Shown here: positions 5,278 to 8,686 of the stretch, piece after piece
Layout: every line of letters begins with the position of its first letter
How positions within the stretch are numbered: position 1 is the first letter of the stretch
Source: Campylobacterales bacterium
GTDB lineage: Bacteria; Campylobacterota; Campylobacteria; Campylobacterales; JALSKU01
Direction: 5' to 3'
Assembly: GCA_027023175.1 (NCBI GenBank)
Contig: JALVWW010000315.1
Coordinates: 16,939 to 25,624, forward strand
Length of the DNA: 8,686 nt
The notes under the pieces: generated by a model
Database searches by the model: none
Told to the model about the DNA's origin: nothing
What the model saw: only the letters and a program-made list of their open reading frames with translations
Translations under genes and position numbers: made by a program

Positions 5278-5307
5278 TTGCTAACACACTGTATAACACT
5301 GTATAAA
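5278..5307 (+). promoter_or_regulatory. Candidate promoter of the HD-GYP gene with 10-bp direct repeat
   Basis: CACTGTATAA occurs twice in exact tandem (5287-5296 and 5297-5306), and each copy carries a TATAA that could act as a -10. TTGCTA at 5278-5283 with TATAAA at 5302-5307 is a plausible -35/-10 pair (18-nt spacer), which would leave a leader of only about 14 nt including AGGAT at 5317-5321. Perfect TATAAT hexamers at 5239-5244 and 5251-5256 are alternative -10 elements with a longer leader. Confidence 0.4.
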
Positions 5308-5327
5308 TCATTTTCTTAGGATTTGTC

Positions 5328-7760
5328 ATGAAAAAGAGTCTAAAAGGGGGAGTTCTTTTTCTACTGTTTTTTCTCTTTTTTTCAAATGTATCTCTTTATG
5401 CAAAAAAAGATATATTTATAGGCATATATGACAATCCTCCGCTTTCATATATAAACGCATCCAAAAAACCGGATGGACTCTTTCCATCCATCCTAAATAT
5501 AATAGCAAAAGAGAAAGAGTTAAACCTTGTTTATAAAAAATGTAAATGGGTACAATGTCTTAAAATGCTTTCAAACGGTGATATAGACATACTCTCCCCC
5601 ATTGCCCGTACACCCCAAAGAGAGAAGCGATATCTTTTTGCAGATGAAACAATACTTACAAACTTCGGTACACTTTATGCAAAACAAAAAACTCCTATCA
5701 AGTCGTGGACAGACTTGAATAATAAAAAAGTAGGTCTTTTAAAAGGTGATATACATGCCAATATGTTTCTAAACAACATAAAAGATTTTAAAATAAATGC
5801 CTCTATTATATATTTTGACAGCTATAAAAAAATGTTTGAGTCACTAAATAAAAAAGAGCTTGATGCTATTGTCTCAAACAGTATAATCTTTTTAACATAT
5901 CAAAAAAAATTTCCACACATTAAAAAAACAGATATCATCATAGACCAGATACCTATAACTTTCGCATACAATAAAAACAACATAAAACTTAAAAAAACTA
6001 TCGACAAGGCTTTAAAAAATTATGAGATAGATATATACTCTCCCTACTATCAAATTTTACATAGATATTTAAATGTCAAAGTTGAAAAAAACAGATATTT
6101 AAAATATACTCTCATAGCACTTGCCTTGCTTGTGGTTTTTCTAGTTATTTTATTTATCATAAACCAAACTCTTCACAAAATGGTAGACAAAGCTACAAAA
6201 ATTATCAATGAAAAATACCAAAAAGAGTTATACTTAAACAAAATCATAAATACTGTCAAAAATGTCAATCAGGTATTGCTTTTGGATATACCTTTAAAAG
6301 AAAAAATATCTATGGTTTGTGAAAAAATTATAGAAGAAGAGCTCTATGAGGTATCTTGTATTGCTTTAGAAAAACATAAAAAACTAAACATAATAACTTC
6401 TACCAAAAACTTTCCAAAAGGCTATGAGGCCCAATTTGACACAAATGATAATGACAATCCTGTAGTACAATCCTTCAATCAGAGCAAAACCGTTATAAAA
6501 AAATTTATAAAAGATGACTGCTTTTTTAAAAAGCGGATAGAGACAAAAAATTTGACATATATACTTGCAACCCCCATTATGTCAAATCATAAAAAAACAC
6601 CTTTCGGAGTTTTGATAGTTTATACCATCAATAAAAACGGCTTTAGAAAAAAAGAGATAAACCTCATAGAGGAATTGGCGGGCGATATATCACTTTGCAT
6701 GAATATTGAACACTTAAAACAAAAAAATTTAAATTATCTAAATGACAGGATAAAAAATTATAAAGAGATGGTTTATTCACTAAATAAAGCCATAGAAGCC
6801 AGAGACCCCTATACCGCAGGCCACAACACAAGAGTAAGCAAATACGCAACGCTTATAGCCAAACAAATGAAACTGTCTGATACTCAGATAGAAGCTTTGC
6901 AAAAAGCCGGAGAATTGCACGATATAGGCAAGATAGAAACTCCTGACAGCATTTTACTAAAACCCGGAAAGCTAAACGAGTATGAATATGATATCATCAA
7001 AATGCACCCCAAAAAAGGGTATGAAATCCTTTCGCATATATCATTTTTAAAAGATGCTGCCCAAATAGTACTTTATCATCATGAAAGATATGACGGAAGC
7101 GGATACCCTTACGGGTTAAAAAAGGATGATATCCCGCTTCTTTCACAAATTCTCTCTATTGCTGATACTTTTGACGCTATGACAACCAACAGGATATACA
7201 AGCCCGCAAAAAGCAAAGAGAATGCTCTTAAAGAGATAAAATCTTTAGCAAATATCTGGTTTGACAAAAAAATTGTAGATATTACACTTCAGGCTTTAAA
7301 AGATGTAATCTTGCAACAAAACAGTACTTTTGAACAAACTCCCAAAGACCCGCTTTTGGATGCCAGATTTGCATATTTTTTCAAAGACCATTTAACAGAA
7401 TGCTACAACAGTGACTATCTAAAACATTTGTATATCATCAAAGAGTTGCAAAATTTTAACTATATATACACTATAGCTATAAAAAATTTTACAAACTTCA
7501 ACAAAACATTCTCCTGGGAAAAAGGAGATGAGTTTCTTATACAAATTTCCAAAGAGCTACAAAAAAGATATAATACAGAAAAAATTTTCAGAGTAAAAGG
7601 AGATGATTTTATGATAGTTTCCAAAAATAGAATCGATATCGAAAAAACTCTCTCAGAAATATTTGAACAATTTACTTTTATACGATATTTTACAAAAACA
7701 TACCCGATAAAAGAGATACAAACCCTACAAAAACTCAAAGAGTTGATAAGAGACATATAA
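5328..7760 (+). CDS. Periplasmic-sensor HD-GYP phosphodiesterase with degenerate GGDEF domain
   Basis: An 810-residue inner-membrane signalling protein, probably hydrolysing c-di-GMP in response to a periplasmic ligand. Residues 1-25 are a signal peptide or anchor (ending SLYA). Residues 26-250 are a family 3 solute-binding domain (IGIYDNPPLSY at 31-41, GDIDILSPIARTPQREKRY at 84-102). A membrane helix lies at 258-279, followed by a helical linker, then a GAF-like domain at about 305-460. The HD-GYP domain at about 475-660 has all expected motifs: His499, HDIGK at 531-535, His560, HHERYDGSGYP at 584-594, and Asp613. Residues 677-810 look like a GGDEF domain with the signature changed to KGDDF (757-761) and the metal-site Asp residues replaced, so probably not a cyclase. 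The ATG at 5328 has AGGAT at 5317-5321. The next gene begins 1 nt after the stop. Activity is inferred from family knowledge. Confidence 0.92.
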   Translation: MKKSLKGGVLFLLFFLFFSNVSLYAKKDIFIGIYDNPPLSYINASKKPDGLFPSILNIIAKEKELNLVYKKCKWVQCLKMLSNGDIDILSPIARTPQREKRYLFADETILTNFGTLYAKQKTPIKSWTDLNNKKVGLLKGDIHANMFLNNIKDFKINASIIYFDSYKKMFESLNKKELDAIVSNSIIFLTYQKKFPHIKKTDIIIDQIPITFAYNKNNIKLKKTIDKALKNYEIDIYSPYYQILHRYLNVKVEKNRYLKYTLIALALLVVFLVILFIINQTLHKMVDKATKIINEKYQKELYLNKIINTVKNVNQVLLLDIPLKEKISMVCEKIIEEELYEVSCIALEKHKKLNIITSTKNFPKGYEAQFDTNDNDNPVVQSFNQSKTVIKKFIKDDCFFKKRIETKNLTYILATPIMSNHKKTPFGVLIVYTINKNGFRKKEINLIEELAGDISLCMNIEHLKQKNLNYLNDRIKNYKEMVYSLNKAIEARDPYTAGHNTRVSKYATLIAKQMKLSDTQIEALQKAGELHDIGKIETPDSILLKPGKLNEYEYDIIKMHPKKGYEILSHISFLKDAAQIVLYHHERYDGSGYPYGLKKDDIPLLSQILSIADTFDAMTTNRIYKPAKSKENALKEIKSLANIWFDKKIVDITLQALKDVILQQNSTFEQTPKDPLLDARFAYFFKDHLTECYNSDYLKHLYIIKELQNFNYIYTIAIKNFTNFNKTFSWEKGDEFLIQISKELQKRYNTEKIFRVKGDDFMIVSKNRIDIEKTLSEIFEQFTFIRYFTKTYPIKEIQTLQKLKELIRDI

Positions 7761-7761
7761 G

Positions 7762-8686
7762 ATGGATGTGATATCCTCTTTTTCATTGCAAAACAAGCTT
7801 AAAAATATTCTTAACGGTAAACTTCCAAAAAAAATTGAAAATAAACTGTTAAAAGAGATTTCAAATGAGCTTGATACTTTAAAATCATTTATAAACAAAC
7901 TTCCAAAACAGGATAAAATCACAAAACAAACTCTGCAAAAATTGGAAAATTTTAAACCCTCACTCCAAAATATTGCATCTTTGGATAAGCTTTTAAATGA
8001 AATTTTAAAAAATCCTCCAAATAATGTTCCAAAAAAAAGTGAACTTTTAAAACAGATAAAACTACTGCAAACATTACTTAAAGAGACTGTTTTATTTAAG
8101 GATATACAAAAAAACAGTATCTCATTAAAAAATGAAATACAAACTGTTATAAAAGAGATAAAAAATAAGCCGAATATAAAAATATTTTCTGAAAAAACAG
8201 ACAACTTTTTAAAGTTGTTAAACAACGATAAAAACATTGATACAAAGGATTTGCAATCTGCTTTCAAAGAGATAAAAGAGCATTTTAATGAGATAAAAAA
8301 ATTAGCTCAATTCAAAAACATATCTCCTCACAAAATATCATCACTTCAAAAACATATCGATACCATATCTACACTGCTAAACCTGCAACATACTCACTCC
8401 AAAGAGATAAAAAATTTAGAGACTTTTTTAAAAGAGATGATAACAACTCATAAAAAAAACAGAGTCAGCCTTGCAGGCAAACAAACTTTGATAAAAAATT
8501 TAGAAAATATTACAAAAAATATCGACACTATATCTTCCTCACTTCCGAATGAAAAAAAGTATATTCCCATCAAAACGGAATTGAAAAATTTTACTCAAAA
8601 TATTCATGAAGTCAATTTGGAAAAAAATATAAAAAACAGTGGAGTATTTTATGAGGCAAAACTTTTTAAAAGTGATGTCAGCGACA
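7762..8686 (+). CDS. Lysine-rich helical protein, possibly FliK-like (partial, 3' end outside window)
   Basis: An open frame from ATG at 7762 to the right edge without a stop, giving 308 visible residues. It begins MDVISSFSLQNKL and is almost entirely amphipathic helix, very rich in Lys, Asn, Leu and Ile, with recurring K-E-I-K/LxNI heptad-like segments. There are no cysteines, no signal peptide and no membrane helix. Near the visible end, NSGVFYEAKLF (292-302) resembles the SGLFYESHL segment that I recall from flagellar hook-length control (FliK) proteins, where a variable, poorly conserved N-terminal region precedes a conserved C-terminal domain. On that ground I suggest a FliK-like ruler protein, with moderate to low confidence; it could equally be another helical structural protein. 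It starts 1 nt after the HD-GYP stop with only a weak AAGAG upstream, so it is probably co-transcribed and translationally coupled. Confidence 0.7.
   Translation, partial: MDVISSFSLQNKLKNILNGKLPKKIENKLLKEISNELDTLKSFINKLPKQDKITKQTLQKLENFKPSLQNIASLDKLLNEILKNPPNNVPKKSELLKQIKLLQTLLKETVLFKDIQKNSISLKNEIQTVIKEIKNKPNIKIFSEKTDNFLKLLNNDKNIDTKDLQSAFKEIKEHFNEIKKLAQFKNISPHKISSLQKHIDTISTLLNLQHTHSKEIKNLETFLKEMITTHKKNRVSLAGKQTLIKNLENITKNIDTISSSLPNEKKYIPIKTELKNFTQNIHEVNLEKNIKNSGVFYEAKLFKSDVSD

Noticed and set aside
5093..5327. A small RNA gene, riboswitch or small ORF in the divergent intergenic region.
   Set aside because: No stable structured element, tRNA-like fold or ORF with a ribosome-binding site was seen apart from the promoter elements, palindromes and direct repeat already listed.
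7725..8267. A 180-residue open frame on the minus strand.
   Set aside because: It lies antisense to the 3' end of the HD-GYP gene and the lysine-rich FliK-like frame. Its Phe/Ser/Leu-rich composition is what the complement of Lys/Glu/Asn-rich codons produces, and the + frame is open for the full 925 nt with a coupled start.
1..8686. CRISPR arrays, insertion sequences, attachment sites, tRNA or rRNA genes.
   Set aside because: No array-like repeats with spacers, transposase motifs, terminal inverted repeats or RNA gene signatures were found. The gene content reads as ordinary core chromosome.

Overview
The window is AT-rich, tightly packed bacterial DNA. It looks like a Campylobacterota (epsilonproteobacterial) chromosome, of the Sulfurimonas/Sulfuricurvum type. 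The reasons are a PurF and DapB of the short forms typical of that phylum, a pair of small DUF2393-like membrane proteins (a family I know mainly from this phylum), the very K/I/N/F-rich proteins, and a periplasmic-sensor HD-GYP protein next to a FliK-like gene. This placement is inferred from protein character; no database was searched.

Layout. Positions 1-1180 (+ strand) hold the 3' end of an unrecognised gene and two small membrane proteins that look like diverged DUF2393 paralogues. A 42-bp convergent gap with a 7-bp tandem repeat (1185-1219) follows. Positions 5092-1223 (- strand) form one compact run: trxA, a cysteine-free membrane-anchored protein of probable thioredoxin fold, trxB, dapB, purF. 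Junctions in this run are 1-2 nt, except 35 nt before trxB, where a second 7-bp repeat lies. A 235-bp divergent regulatory region (5093-5327) separates trxA from an 810-residue c-di-GMP-type signalling protein on the + strand (5328-7760). One nucleotide after that protein begins a coiled, lysine-rich protein that runs off the window and may be a FliK-like hook-length control protein.

How the genes fit together. TrxA and TrxB are the cytosolic thioredoxin/thioredoxin-reductase couple. DapB (lysine and cell-wall precursor) and PurF (first step of purine synthesis) are co-transcribed housekeeping enzymes. The HD-GYP protein has a periplasmic solute-binding sensor, one membrane crossing, a GAF-like domain, an HD-GYP phosphodiesterase domain with all the motifs expected, and a C-terminal GGDEF domain that has lost its metal and signature residues. 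It is therefore probably a ligand-controlled c-di-GMP phosphodiesterase, possibly tied to flagellar assembly through its downstream partner.

The most interesting points are: the cysteine-free thioredoxin-like protein lying between trxA and trxB, whose start codon sits inside a predicted RNA hairpin; the degenerate GGDEF domain placed after HD-GYP; the apparent half-loss of the iron-sulfur ligands in PurF; and several short palindromes and direct repeats in the divergent promoter region. I do not see a clearly new multi-gene system such as a defence island, CRISPR array or mobile element.
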